A stretch of 64,000 bases of DNA from Symsagittifera roscoffensis. Its lineage: Eukaryota > Xenacoelomorpha > Acoela > Convolutidae. Shown here piece after piece: positions 43,765-54,385 of this stretch; the stretch's first letter is position 1, and each line of letters begins with the position of its first letter. The position numbers were made by a program, and so were the translations under genes. Below the pieces are notes generated by a model that was given only the letters and a program-made list of their open reading frames with translations, was not told the origin of the DNA and did no database searches. Location: NCBI RefSeq assembly GCF_963678635.1, contig NC_087069.1:24294303-24358302 (forward strand), in the 5' to 3' direction.

Positions 43765-44700
43765 AACCTTGAAGTTAATCTTCAAAATCATTTCAGGCGC
43801 TAAACAAAATTAATATTATACAATAACGATTGATAAAAAGATCTAAGATCGTTTTCCTAAAACTCTGCAGTATTATACAAAACATGTTTGAAAAATATTT
43901 ATTGGAAAATACAAAATAAAAATTAGTAGCATGACAATAAATGGTTAGTAATCATAAATCATCCTGTTGTTCCAGCTTCATCACCTAAAACATAATAGCA
44001 ATCATCAACTCACTAATATCATCAAAACACTAAATCTTTCCTTTACACACATTTAAAAATTTATTAAAACTTAAATTCACTTAATTTTAAAACCGGATCA
44101 TCAAGGCTTATCCTTGGATCTTAAATCATTTTCTACTTAATTAAAATCTCAAATTTGATCATCAAGGCTTATCCTTGGATCAAACAGAACAATTTTGTTC
44201 TCCCCCACCCACTTAATTAGTGTCTAACGACCTCAAACGTCGATTCACTACCCAACCCTTTCTAAAGACCCAAGACTAATAGAAATTTTTAAAAAACAAA
44301 ACTAATCATTCAAATTAGGATAAACAGTGAAGAACTTCGGTTATTCATCCTTCACTTGACCCCCCCTCTTACCAGACCCAGGATAAATCTTAGACTTAGT
44401 AAGTTTAAAATAGTATCTAACGAACTACTCGCGTTCTAATTATACCTGAACCTTGTGGATCGATTTACTATTCTCCAACCCTTGAACACAATCACTACCC
44501 CTAAGTAAGATTAAGTAAGTTAACACCTTAGCTTATACTAGTCACGAGAAAGTAAAAATCATTCTTCGGAATCGATATACTTTTCTCTCCAACCCTGAAC
44601 AAATAGACCCAGGTTAAGCTAACCAAAAAATCGTAAGAACTAACAGTTTAAGAAAATAGAAATCATTTAACAACCTTTTGCATCCGTCATTCTAAACCTT
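43765..44700 (+). promoter_or_regulatory. Structured leader of copy B (candidate packaging region)
   Basis: Two 25-bp near-palindromes (GATC..CAAGG...CCTTG.GATC) lie at 44096-44120 and 44157-44181, followed by an AGAACAA/TTGTTCT hairpin at 44186-44201. Three related TCGAT..ACT...CCAACCCT boxes lie near 44243, 44461 and 44572. GTAAGA and GTAAGT at 44505 and 44515 are conserved splice-donor candidates. All have counterparts in copy A. Confidence 0.5.
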
Positions 44701-45168
44701 ATGTCATTTAAAAACCTAGGAAATAAACAAACAATCATTTTACACAATTGTGAAATAGATAACAAAAAATACGACCTTGTAATCACACCTCATACACAAA
44801 CAGTTGGATACATTCGCACAAAACGACAAACACTAAAGAGGAAAATAATAACTAAACAAAGACAAATAACACGAAAAAGATTTTCAAAAAACCGAAACGC
44901 ATTTTCAGAATCAGAAACCAACAGTTTAGACGAACTTTACAAACTAAAAGAATCAATAGATAAAAATTACCCACTTCACGATCAATTATATTTTTCTGAC
45001 TCAGAAACAACTTCAAATTCATCACAAAGAGGAAAAAGAAGAATAAAAAAGCAGTACAAACACAAACCAGTACATCTATACAATTGGAATCAACCAATTC
45101 GACACATTAATAATTACATATTAACAGTCATCGAACGAAAAAATGAGCTCAACACACACCCCAGGTGA
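44701..45168 (+). CDS. 155-aa basic ORF overlapping gag, copy B
   Basis: Overlaps the Gag-Pro-Pol start by 26 bases, with gag in the +1 frame. Lys/Arg-rich clusters (TKRQTLKRKIITKQRQ and RGKRRIKKQYKHKP) flank an acidic Ser/Glu segment (AFSESETNSLDE). The C-terminus contains HLYNWNQPIRHINNY. It is likely to bind nucleic acid or act in the nucleus, but no domain is recognised. It is intact in both copies. The overlap suggests coupled translation of gag or expression by leaky scanning. Confidence 0.72.
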   Translation: MSFKNLGNKQTIILHNCEIDNKKYDLVITPHTQTVGYIRTKRQTLKRKIITKQRQITRKRFSKNRNAFSESETNSLDELYKLKESIDKNYPLHDQLYFSDSETTSNSSQRGKRRIKKQYKHKPVHLYNWNQPIRHINNYILTVIERKNELNTHPR

Positions 45169-48100
45169 CGAAACTCCAGATGATGATGAAATCTTTCCCT
45201 TTATAGTAGATGCAGATACTGATAGAGGACAACACATATTTTGTCAAAATTTACTCGTAAATTTATTTGAACCCGGAATCAGTCCATGTAAAACAGAGTT
45301 CCCCGATGTAAAAATCAAAAGACAAATCATAGATCACTACTTAAAAGATATATGCAACATAACACAACAGTATGGAATCTACTCTATAGAATTCACCTCA
45401 CCAAACCATAATAATAGAACATATACTATACAAACAGACGATCTTGACTTAGAATTTTCAAAAGTTTTTTCAGAATATATAAAAAGCATCCAATACCATA
45501 ACTCACAAAGAGCAAACTCCATTTTCACCAATGAAGTTTTCGCAATAATATATAGTTATATTTCGATATTAGAAAATGAACTCCCATTAACAAATGTCTC
45601 ACCGAGAGAAACATCTAAACATTTAAGAGTACGACATGAAATCACACTACTCTCTAGTTATTTAAACATCATTAAAGAAAATTTCACGAAAGACGACGTT
45701 TCACAACATACCAAACACGATTTACAAAAAATTTTGGCATGGTTCATAATAGATTATTTCACACACAATATTGATTTAATTGCACAAGCAAGAAAAAATT
45801 TTAGACCCCAAAATTCGAACGATGATACCGCTATCACAGAACAATCAGATTATGTTTGGGACCCCGAATGGTCTCATCCCGCATTTATAAGCTTTCCACA
45901 ATCAATCTCAAGTCAAGCAATAGGTACAATATCTTACATACGAGATTATGTAAGAGTAATACCATTAACAATTGATGCAACTCCATTAAACTATAATACA
46001 TTTTTACCCGATACACAAAATAATAGTTTAAACTCTACAGTCATACACAACGAAAACCTCAATGGAACTAGGAATCTTACTCAACAAGATATCCAGACAC
46101 CATCACACTTCATAAATGAAGAAATTGTACACACAACAACTACACAACAAAGTATTTCACCAATACGCCCAAATTTAACAACACCAAGAAATACAAATCC
46201 TTCACAAACACAGGTAACCTTACAATCAACCGTTAAACCTTCGGTTGCCCCTAAATATTCACATATGGATTACCAAATATACAGACCCATGACAATACCA
46301 TCAAAAACACGCAAAACATTCACTAGAAACAACTTTGCAGACCATAATTATAATTATACACATCCATCAAAAACAAATTATCAACCACAAAGAAATTTTA
46401 ATCAATATACAAAACCTCGAAACTGGGATAACCCAACGGCCCAATATAATTCCAAAAATTTTCAACCAAATCCTCCACAGGATCGCAGTGAAAATTACCC
46501 ATTTTTTCAACAGAATAAAAATAAAAAACAAACATCTTATCAAATGGATTATTTATCCTCAGATGATGATTTCTTACAACCAGATATATTTGCACCAAAT
46601 ACTCAAGAATATCGTAGACAAGGAATACAGAAAACACGTACAAATCATAGAAATTTTTCTCCACAACCAATAGATGCACAAAATCAACAACCAATTCAAC
46701 AACAAAATTTAATTAATACACAATCTTTTCAACCAATTCAACAACAAAATCCAATGACTACACACTCGTATCAACCATCACAAATGCAAAATGAAATACC
46801 ACTCCCATATTATCTCCAACAACATGAAATAACAAGAAACCAACTTTCAAATTTTTCTCAAATGCCAAATGCAGCAGAATCATTACAAATGACAATGAAT
46901 CCATACCTTATGGGTGGATCATCAATAACATCAAATAAACCTTTAATGGTTTTCACAGGAACAGACCCTGAATACTCTGTAGAAGATTATTTAAATGCAG
47001 TAACAGCAAATTTGATTTTAAATATAGGACCTGAACCAATTAATACGCCACTACATCAAAACTGGATACATCGACGCACAGCATTGATACAAACAACCTT
47101 AGATGGCGCAGCCCAAAAATGGTTTTCAGTACTACCTCTAGAAATAAAATCAAACTGGAAAAGATTTACACAAGAATTCTCAAAAATGTTTGACTCCGAA
47201 AGAAACAAACAACAACAAAGAGTTTTATGTAATGAAATTCGCAGATTACCAAACGAAACCATCAAGCAAATAGCAGTACGAATCGAAACGCTAGTTCGAA
47301 AAGCATATTCACTAAATACACATGACTATAAAAACACAAAGATGACAGAAATCTTAATGATGACCTTAACACCACAATTAAGGAAAATAGCAATAAAAAA
47401 GAGAGCATCCCATCCTTCTTCAATTCGAGAACCCGATTTAGATTTTCGAAAACTAGTAGACAAATTAGAACAAGCAGAAATCACGATGAAACTAGAAGAA
47501 ACGGAAAATCTGAAATTACAATACGTTAACAGAATTGAAACGACTCCCACTAATATTAATAATATACAGGAATCAGAAACAGACCTCGTTGAAAAAATCA
47601 CTGAAATACTCAATATTTACGAAAAGAACCCAAACTTTAAAGGCAAACCATCTTTCAAAAAATGGTGTAATTATTGCCGACGATACGGACATAGTATTTC
47701 CGAATGTAGACAAAAACAGCAAGATAGTCACAATAAACCTCAAAAATACAAAGAACCAAATAAATCATTCTATCAATACATGAAAAAAGATCAAAATCTA
47801 CCAAACAAAAATGTATACAGCAACAACAGTTCAGGAAAGCCACTTCCGAACAATACAAGTTATACAAGAAATCAATCCCCATATAACTCAAGTTATAGAG
47901 GAAGATCACCAGAACGAAGAAATACACAAAACTCATCACAAAATCACTACAATAGACCAAATAGTAGAAATAACTACTCCAGATCAAATTCAAATACACA
48001 ACGATTTGTTTCTAGATCTAATTCCCAATCAAGAAATAACTACTATCCAAACAACCAATCACGAAATTCATCATACAATAGGAATAGAAACTACTCCTAT

Positions 48101-51100
48101 AATAGAAATAGAAGTTATTCAAACAACCGAAACCAGAATTACCCGAACAATCGATCAAGGAATAACTCATATAATAGATCGAACTATAACAGACCAAACA
48201 ATAATTACCAAAACAGATCGCGAAATAATTCACAAAATCGACACTCAAGTTATAATAATCGATATAGAAATTATTCCCAATCACCACACCGGAATAATAA
48301 TCACTATAATAACTCTAATAATCGTCATAGAAGCAGTACACCTAAACATCAAAGACAAATCAATCAAGTACAAGCTAACCCAGAAACAACATCAGACCCC
48401 CCAGGTATTGATGACACAGTTACTGATACGTTACAACTCAATCAAATAAATTGTACATCATCAGATTCAGAAAGTGATACAGAAAACACTCTTGCTATCA
48501 ATATGATAAAAGTCGAAAATGACTATGAATCTGTCATATATGAACAACCCTTTCCATCACATATATATGAAAATCAATCAGAATTTCTTCAAAATAATTA
48601 CACTACACCCATAAATTCCACACCAACAACGCAAGAAACAAATGCAAAAAATACTACAGAACAACCCAATCAAAATGTCAAAACAAAATGCTTGAATACA
48701 AACCACATCTACCAGAATATACAAAAAGAACAACCCAAAGAAAAAATTTGGACAATACCATTTCTCTTAGAAAGCCCAAGAAACAAAGAATTTCAACCAC
48801 CAGACCTTGAAATAGATTTTTTAATTGATTCAGGAGCAGAATCAAACATAATAAACATTCCCACATGGAATGAAATAAAAACTTTACATCCAAAGCTAAC
48901 ACCTCTTGAAACCACCAGTAAACTAGCAACAGCACAAGGATCAACATTGATAAACTACGGAAAAATCCAATTATTTCTCCTCCCTACCAGAACAATGGAG
49001 CAAAGTAAAATTTTAAATAAGCCATTTAAACAAATATTCCATATCACTGATATTAAATATAATATCATTGGAATACCATTTATTTCGAAGTATATACCAA
49101 CAATTAACATCCTAAACAGTAAAATATTAATCAAAGATAAATATACAAAAACAAAAGAAACATCCTTAACATTTTTTCAAAGATTAAATAAACAACCACC
49201 ATTCTTTTCAAAATTCTATCCGATATTTAACCAACAAAGAAAACACCTGAAACCACTATCAGGAAACATCTATAATTTTTCAATCAAACAAGTTCACCAA
49301 TATGACAAAGAACAAAACAAACAAAAATTTTATATGTCAGATTTTGAATTCAAACCTATTCATAAATTTTTCAAAATCACAATCTCTTCAATAAAATATT
49401 TGAAAAATTCGAATTCAGATATTATTTCCTTACATGTTTATAACAACACACCTTACCAAGTAACATTACCTTTAGGACTTTTAGGATATTGTGAAACCAA
49501 CGCTACAATATCACCAATACACGAAAAAGCCTATCGCGTAAATAATATACTCCAATTACTAGATATTTGCCAATCTACAATTCTTAATGAAGAATTATCT
49601 ATAAATAATATAATAAGTAACGAAAACAGAAATACGGATTATTTCACAAAAACTCCATATTTCAAACCTACATTCAACATCAGTAACTACACAGAGAACC
49701 AACAGAAATTTTTAACAATGTTTAATTTCCAACATTCACAAATAACACAAGACGAATTCGAAAAGTTAGCCAAACAGCTAATTAAATATTCATCAGTCTA
49801 TGCAACATCAAAATTCGATGTTGGCAAAATCAGTTCATCATTACATCTCCCATTAAAACCAGACGCAGTTTTCAAAAAACAGAGAGCAAGTAAAGTACCA
49901 ATTCACTTACATGATAAAGTGAACAGATTACTCGACATTTTAGAACAATACAACATTATATCACCAGTAAACAAAGAAGAACAACCAAAAGGCAACACAT
50001 TCATCAACCCCGTTATCATTCTAGCTAAAGGAGAATCATTAAAAATTGTTCTCGATGCTAGATACCTCAATTCACTCATAGATGAATCAAAATGTAATTG
50101 GCCCATTGAACCAATACAAGTTATTTTAACAAAAATATACGGCAAATACTTTACAACCGCCGATATGAATAGTGCATACAATCAAATGCCACTAGATGAA
50201 CAATCACGACGTTTAACACAATTTGTTATCGGAAACCAACAATATGAATTTAACCGCTTATTCTATGGAATATCCATAGGACCAGCAGCATTTTCAGCTT
50301 TTATGAGCAAAATTTTTAGACCACTAATACTCAAGAAAAACGCAATCACCTATCTAGACGATGTTTTTATGCAATCACAAACAAAAGACGAAATGTTCAA
50401 AGTTTTAGAAAAATACCACCAAATACTTCAGAACGAAAATCTGAAGGCCGCCCCCGATAAATCACACTTCTTTTTGACAAGAGTTAAATTCTTAGGACAT
50501 AACATCGAAAGAAAAACAATCACTCCACTGAAATCACGCATTGACGCTATTCAAAAACTTCAACCACCAACAAATAAAAAGAAAATCCAAGAATTCCTTG
50601 GAATGTTAAACTTTTTAAGTAAGTATGTTTATAAAATGCAATTATATCTACGACCATTTTATAACATCCTTAGACAACAAAATAATTTTGAATGGAATAC
50701 AGAACATCAAGCACGATTCGAAGAAATAAAGAAACTTTTAACTGAACAAATTTCAAACACAATTCCAGACCCTGATCAACCATTTTATGCAATGTGCGAT
50801 GCTTCGAACTTTGGCATCGGCGCAGCACTATTACAATCACATAATGGTACAAATAAAATGAACCTCATATCAGCAAATTCTCGATTATTCACTCAAGCAG
50901 AGCTACGACTCTCAACTCTAATGAGAGAATGTACAGCCATAATATATACACTGACAGAATATGAATTTCTGATACTTGGATCAAAACATCCCACAGTTTT
51001 ATTCACAGACCACAAACCAATCATTTTTCTTTTCACACAGAAATCTAACCCAAACCACCGAGTTTACAGATTTCAATTAATTCTAATGAAATTTCCAAAC

Positions 51101-53365
51101 TTACATATAGTTTGGACTGCAGGAAAAAATCTTGCATTACCAGACACCTTAAGTCGAAATACACCACCTGAATTACTTACACGAAAAACAACAGTTGAAA
51201 TACCCAAAAATATAAAATTCTACCTTGCAGAAAACGAAACATCACCTCGATTAGAATGCAAATATGCAGTAAAAACTGATATTGAACAATCACAAATAAA
51301 CAGTTTACAACATTTCCCACTTTATTTAGATTGTCAAAATAATCATTATGAAGTTGACCTACTTGGAAAATCAACTTTTAAACCAATTCCATATTCTCAA
51401 TGGATAAAAAATAACACCCAACAAAAACGAACAAAACAACACCTACCTAAAAAAGACCATTTTCCACTAATTGAAAAAGAAGATTTAACTGATAAAATAA
51501 ATTTATCAGGACCACAAACAAATGATTCAAAATACACAATAAATCAAGTTTTTGACCTTCACGATCCACTTGATACAATACCCTTATCTAAACTCGAAGT
51601 TGAAAACATTTTTCTCCCCCCAACAGATACGATTACACTTTCAACACTGAAACAATATCAAAATCTTGACCCGATAATTAGACAACTGAAATCATGGCAC
51701 AAATATAAAACTAAACCTATCAAAGCAGATTCAACCATTCTAGGAAACAAAACACTCCTCCGATACTTTCGCAAATTTAACAACACAACAATTAACAAAA
51801 ATACAGACCTTTTAGAGTATAACCTGAATGAATCTACAGTTCCATGTCTCCCTATAAGTATGATTCTTATAGCTTTTAATATTTCACATACACAAAATAT
51901 TAAAGGACACTCTGGATCAGAAAAAACATATTCAAATTTTATACAAAATTTTTACTTCCCAAATGCACCAATTTGGATAAAAGTACTATGCAATGATTGT
52001 ATAGTATGTCAACTAAATAAACCTTACCCACATCAAAAACAAATAGCACAAAAACAAGATTTTAAAGGACAAAGTTTATACTTTAATCACCGTATCTCAT
52101 TTGATACAAAAGGCCCAATTTCACCCTCATCAGAAGGAAACTCCTACATTATGGTAATTGTTGACGCATTTACACATTATGTAGCACTTAACCCAGTACC
52201 ACATTGTAACGCCTATTACGCTTACACAACACTCTATGAACACTGGATAGCAAAATTCGGACTACCAGAAATTTTAGTTACAGACAATGGTACAGAATTC
52301 ATAAATAATGAAATAATAACACTATGTCATTTATACAACATTAAACACAAACCACGTACATCTCATGCACCTTGGACAAACGGCTTAGTCGAAGGTATGA
52401 ACCGTTCACTACAAGAATATCTTAGATGTATCATCAACGGAAATGATACAAAATATACCGAATGGTCAGCAGATGTAAAATTATTTCCCTTAGCATATAA
52501 CTCACAAATCACAACAACTTTAGGAATGTCACCATATGAAATGGTTTTCAACCAAAAGCCACGCAAACCAATAATGTTTACAGCAAATTCTCATAAAAAC
52601 GCACAAGGTTATTGTCAACCAAATAAAGACTCAATTTGTTATAACCTCCCATTACATACACACGATGAAGATCATTTTCATCACCCACAAATTCTTAAAT
52701 TAGCCTCCGGTACACACACCGAATGGATTTTAAATAGAGATAAGAAACACAATGAAATTTACCAAAAAATAACGAAAAAGTTATTACAAAGACAAAACAT
52801 AAATGAACAAATCAATTCACGTTTTACACCAGCTTCCGATTTAAAAATTGGAACATTTGTTTTAATACCTAATTTTAATACTCAAAAAGGAATTTCTAAA
52901 AAATTACAACCCCTTCGAAAAGGACCATACCAAATAATTGCAAAACCCACTGATGTCACATATAAAATTACCGACTCAAACAAAAAAGAAATCGTTCAAC
53001 ATCGAAACAACCTATTACCTTATTACCCAAAAGAATATGCACTCCGCGAATTAACTCAATTATATTCTTTCACAGGATTAAAAATCACTCAAAATGAACC
53101 ACATCTGAAAAACACAGAACAAAATGATAACCCCACCGAAAATCAAAACACAAAACCAACCGCCACCAAAAACAATACACAAAACCATAAAGAATCTCCA
53201 AAACCAAGAAAAAATAGAAAAATGACAGAACAAATAATACCCCAAGAAGAAATAGACAAATCTGAACATAGAAAAACAACAAGACTCCGAAATCAACCAC
53301 GTAAAAATTACAAAATGTTCATCCCCCAATCTAAAATATTAAAGAAAGTAGAATTTAAAAAGTAA
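45143..53365 (+). CDS. Gag-Pro-Pol polyprotein, single 2740-aa frame
   Basis: An uninterrupted polyprotein. Residues 1-330 are an unrecognised, partly helical N-terminal domain, and about 330-570 a Gln/Asn/Pro-rich linker. About 573-780 is a Ty3-type capsid domain (FTGTDPEYSVEDYL; LDGAAQKWFSVLP). A CCHC knuckle has Cys842, Cys845, His850 and Cys855. About 870-1090 is an Arg/Ser/Asn/Tyr-rich tract. The aspartic protease has Asp1229 in LIDSGA. The reverse transcriptase has Asp1674 in TADMNSAY and YLDD from 1737. RNase H has Asp1886 (MCDAS). The integrase has a zinc finger from about 2248, then Asp2321, Asp2381 and Glu2417 (DD35E). A GPY motif lies at 2594 and a basic tail follows. It lacks the usual gag-pol frameshift or stop, so Gag and Pol would be made 1:1 unless spliced. 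It looks functional. Confidence 0.96.
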   Translation: MSSTHTPGDETPDDDEIFPFIVDADTDRGQHIFCQNLLVNLFEPGISPCKTEFPDVKIKRQIIDHYLKDICNITQQYGIYSIEFTSPNHNNRTYTIQTDDLDLEFSKVFSEYIKSIQYHNSQRANSIFTNEVFAIIYSYISILENELPLTNVSPRETSKHLRVRHEITLLSSYLNIIKENFTKDDVSQHTKHDLQKILAWFIIDYFTHNIDLIAQARKNFRPQNSNDDTAITEQSDYVWDPEWSHPAFISFPQSISSQAIGTISYIRDYVRVIPLTIDATPLNYNTFLPDTQNNSLNSTVIHNENLNGTRNLTQQDIQTPSHFINEEIVHTTTTQQSISPIRPNLTTPRNTNPSQTQVTLQSTVKPSVAPKYSHMDYQIYRPMTIPSKTRKTFTRNNFADHNYNYTHPSKTNYQPQRNFNQYTKPRNWDNPTAQYNSKNFQPNPPQDRSENYPFFQQNKNKKQTSYQMDYLSSDDDFLQPDIFAPNTQEYRRQGIQKTRTNHRNFSPQPIDAQNQQPIQQQNLINTQSFQPIQQQNPMTTHSYQPSQMQNEIPLPYYLQQHEITRNQLSNFSQMPNAAESLQMTMNPYLMGGSSITSNKPLMVFTGTDPEYSVEDYLNAVTANLILNIGPEPINTPLHQNWIHRRTALIQTTLDGAAQKWFSVLPLEIKSNWKRFTQEFSKMFDSERNKQQQRVLCNEIRRLPNETIKQIAVRIETLVRKAYSLNTHDYKNTKMTEILMMTLTPQLRKIAIKKRASHPSSIREPDLDFRKLVDKLEQAEITMKLEETENLKLQYVNRIETTPTNINNIQESETDLVEKITEILNIYEKNPNFKGKPSFKKWCNYCRRYGHSISECRQKQQDSHNKPQKYKEPNKSFYQYMKKDQNLPNKNVYSNNSSGKPLPNNTSYTRNQSPYNSSYRGRSPERRNTQNSSQNHYNRPNSRNNYSRSNSNTQRFVSRSNSQSRNNYYPNNQSRNSSYNRNRNYSYNRNRSYSNNRNQNYPNNRSRNNSYNRSNYNRPNNNYQNRSRNNSQNRHSSYNNRYRNYSQSPHRNNNHYNNSNNRHRSSTPKHQRQINQVQANPETTSDPPGIDDTVTDTLQLNQINCTSSDSESDTENTLAINMIKVENDYESVIYEQPFPSHIYENQSEFLQNNYTTPINSTPTTQETNAKNTTEQPNQNVKTKCLNTNHIYQNIQKEQPKEKIWTIPFLLESPRNKEFQPPDLEIDFLIDSGAESNIINIPTWNEIKTLHPKLTPLETTSKLATAQGSTLINYGKIQLFLLPTRTMEQSKILNKPFKQIFHITDIKYNIIGIPFISKYIPTINILNSKILIKDKYTKTKETSLTFFQRLNKQPPFFSKFYPIFNQQRKHLKPLSGNIYNFSIKQVHQYDKEQNKQKFYMSDFEFKPIHKFFKITISSIKYLKNSNSDIISLHVYNNTPYQVTLPLGLLGYCETNATISPIHEKAYRVNNILQLLDICQSTILNEELSINNIISNENRNTDYFTKTPYFKPTFNISNYTENQQKFLTMFNFQHSQITQDEFEKLAKQLIKYSSVYATSKFDVGKISSSLHLPLKPDAVFKKQRASKVPIHLHDKVNRLLDILEQYNIISPVNKEEQPKGNTFINPVIILAKGESLKIVLDARYLNSLIDESKCNWPIEPIQVILTKIYGKYFTTADMNSAYNQMPLDEQSRRLTQFVIGNQQYEFNRLFYGISIGPAAFSAFMSKIFRPLILKKNAITYLDDVFMQSQTKDEMFKVLEKYHQILQNENLKAAPDKSHFFLTRVKFLGHNIERKTITPLKSRIDAIQKLQPPTNKKKIQEFLGMLNFLSKYVYKMQLYLRPFYNILRQQNNFEWNTEHQARFEEIKKLLTEQISNTIPDPDQPFYAMCDASNFGIGAALLQSHNGTNKMNLISANSRLFTQAELRLSTLMRECTAIIYTLTEYEFLILGSKHPTVLFTDHKPIIFLFTQKSNPNHRVYRFQLILMKFPNLHIVWTAGKNLALPDTLSRNTPPELLTRKTTVEIPKNIKFYLAENETSPRLECKYAVKTDIEQSQINSLQHFPLYLDCQNNHYEVDLLGKSTFKPIPYSQWIKNNTQQKRTKQHLPKKDHFPLIEKEDLTDKINLSGPQTNDSKYTINQVFDLHDPLDTIPLSKLEVENIFLPPTDTITLSTLKQYQNLDPIIRQLKSWHKYKTKPIKADSTILGNKTLLRYFRKFNNTTINKNTDLLEYNLNESTVPCLPISMILIAFNISHTQNIKGHSGSEKTYSNFIQNFYFPNAPIWIKVLCNDCIVCQLNKPYPHQKQIAQKQDFKGQSLYFNHRISFDTKGPISPSSEGNSYIMVIVDAFTHYVALNPVPHCNAYYAYTTLYEHWIAKFGLPEILVTDNGTEFINNEIITLCHLYNIKHKPRTSHAPWTNGLVEGMNRSLQEYLRCIINGNDTKYTEWSADVKLFPLAYNSQITTTLGMSPYEMVFNQKPRKPIMFTANSHKNAQGYCQPNKDSICYNLPLHTHDEDHFHHPQILKLASGTHTEWILNRDKKHNEIYQKITKKLLQRQNINEQINSRFTPASDLKIGTFVLIPNFNTQKGISKKLQPLRKGPYQIIAKPTDVTYKITDSNKKEIVQHRNNLLPYYPKEYALRELTQLYSFTGLKITQNEPHLKNTEQNDNPTENQNTKPTATKNNTQNHKESPKPRKNRKMTEQIIPQEEIDKSEHRKTTRLRNQPRKNYKMFIPQSKILKKVEFKK

Positions 53366-53965
53366 TTTTAAGATTTTATACTTCACAATCTTGAAACCTC
53401 CGTAACATTTTTCATTTCAATTTTTCAAAATAACATGCTCACAAGTACGCAATAATTCTAGTTCAAAATAGACCAATAGGATTCATCCAATCCGCCACTT
53501 TCTCTAACTCAAACTAAGATCAATTAGACGAATAATCTAGAACTCCAGGCACATCTCTAACTATAACTTTACAACCTCCAGGTCAAAAATAAGCAAACCA
53601 CTCCAACTTGACAGTTAAAATAAATATCACCATAATACCGTACCCCTCCCTTATCTAATAACCCAAAGATCAACAATATTTCCCCAACTCAGACCACGAA
53701 TACCCCCAAAACAAATTTGATAACTTAGCCTAAAGTAACAAAATGAAGATTTTAATTAGCCTAAAGTATAAAAATCTCACCATACCCCGGATCATTTGAC
53801 AAACAAAAATAAAGAAAAAGACGACCTCCCAGTCACCATGAAAATTGCCCCCAACAATTTTTTACAAAACTCAACCCACTTGTCAAAAAACCAATAAATA
53901 ATTCGACCACACTAGAAAATCGCCTCAAACAGCAAAAAATATTCGACCAAGAGATCATTTCTTAA
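53366..53965 (+). promoter_or_regulatory. pol-to-env spacer of copy B with conserved TATA-like box
   Basis: 600 bases without an ORF. TAGCCTAAAGTA occurs twice (about 53728 and 53758), the second running into TATAAAAA at 53767-53774, about 200 bases before the first small membrane ORF. The same arrangement is in copy A. It is a candidate internal promoter; a splice acceptor region is the other reasonable reading. Confidence 0.4.
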
Positions 53966-54214
53966 ATGCTCTTCTCTCAAACAGTCGCTCAAATACTTAT
54001 AAATTTTAAACATTTTTTTTCAATACTTGAAGCCTTTATAATATTTCTTTTTGATATACTTGAATCTTTTCTAATAATCCTAATCATTTTTTGTAACATT
54101 TTTTTAATTTTCTACACAATACTCGAACTATTCCTCCAACTTTCCAAAACCTTGAATATATCCACAGGTACGATTTTAACAACTTGTCTAAATGATACGA
54201 ACAATTTTCAGTAG
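53966..54214 (+). CDS. Small hydrophobic membrane ORF 1, copy B
   Basis: 82 codons, of which about residues 20-55 are almost wholly Ile, Leu and Phe (IIFLFDILESFLIILIIF), giving one long or two short membrane segments. The first ~70 residues match the copy-A ORF at 4920-5135. It overlaps the next small ORF by 23 bases. The role is unknown; by analogy with viral membrane microproteins it could modify host membranes, but that is only a guess. Confidence 0.5.
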   Translation: MLFSQTVAQILINFKHFFSILEAFIIFLFDILESFLIILIIFCNIFLIFYTILELFLQLSKTLNISTGTILTTCLNDTNNFQ

Positions 54215-54380
54215 AACTGATATTTTTTTATTGTTTGTAATTTTCATAACATTTTTATCATCCCTCATTTTGACAATATGTAAATGTATAAAGAAAGCAA
54301 TCATCACATTTGCCCTAGCAACAATTTTTCTAATTATTTTTTTGGAAGAATATTATAATAAACATAAACCTTCCCACTAA
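54192..54380 (+). CDS. Small membrane ORF 2, copy B
   Basis: 62 codons with two hydrophobic segments (IFLLFVIFITFLSSLILTI and ITFALATIFLIIF) around a short basic CKCIKK loop, typical of a hairpin membrane protein. It overlaps ORF 1 in another frame. The start is conserved in copy A, where the second half is lost to a frameshift. Confidence 0.5.
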   Translation: MIRTIFSRTDIFLLFVIFITFLSSLILTICKCIKKAIITFALATIFLIIFLEEYYNKHKPSH

Positions 54381-54385
54381 AGTAA

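Noticed and set aside
46335-48449. Long plus-strand ORFs of 112 and 212 codons inside gag
   Set aside because: Alternative-frame shadows of the Gln/Asn and Arg/Ser repeat regions; the Ile/Thr-rich composition follows from the repeats.
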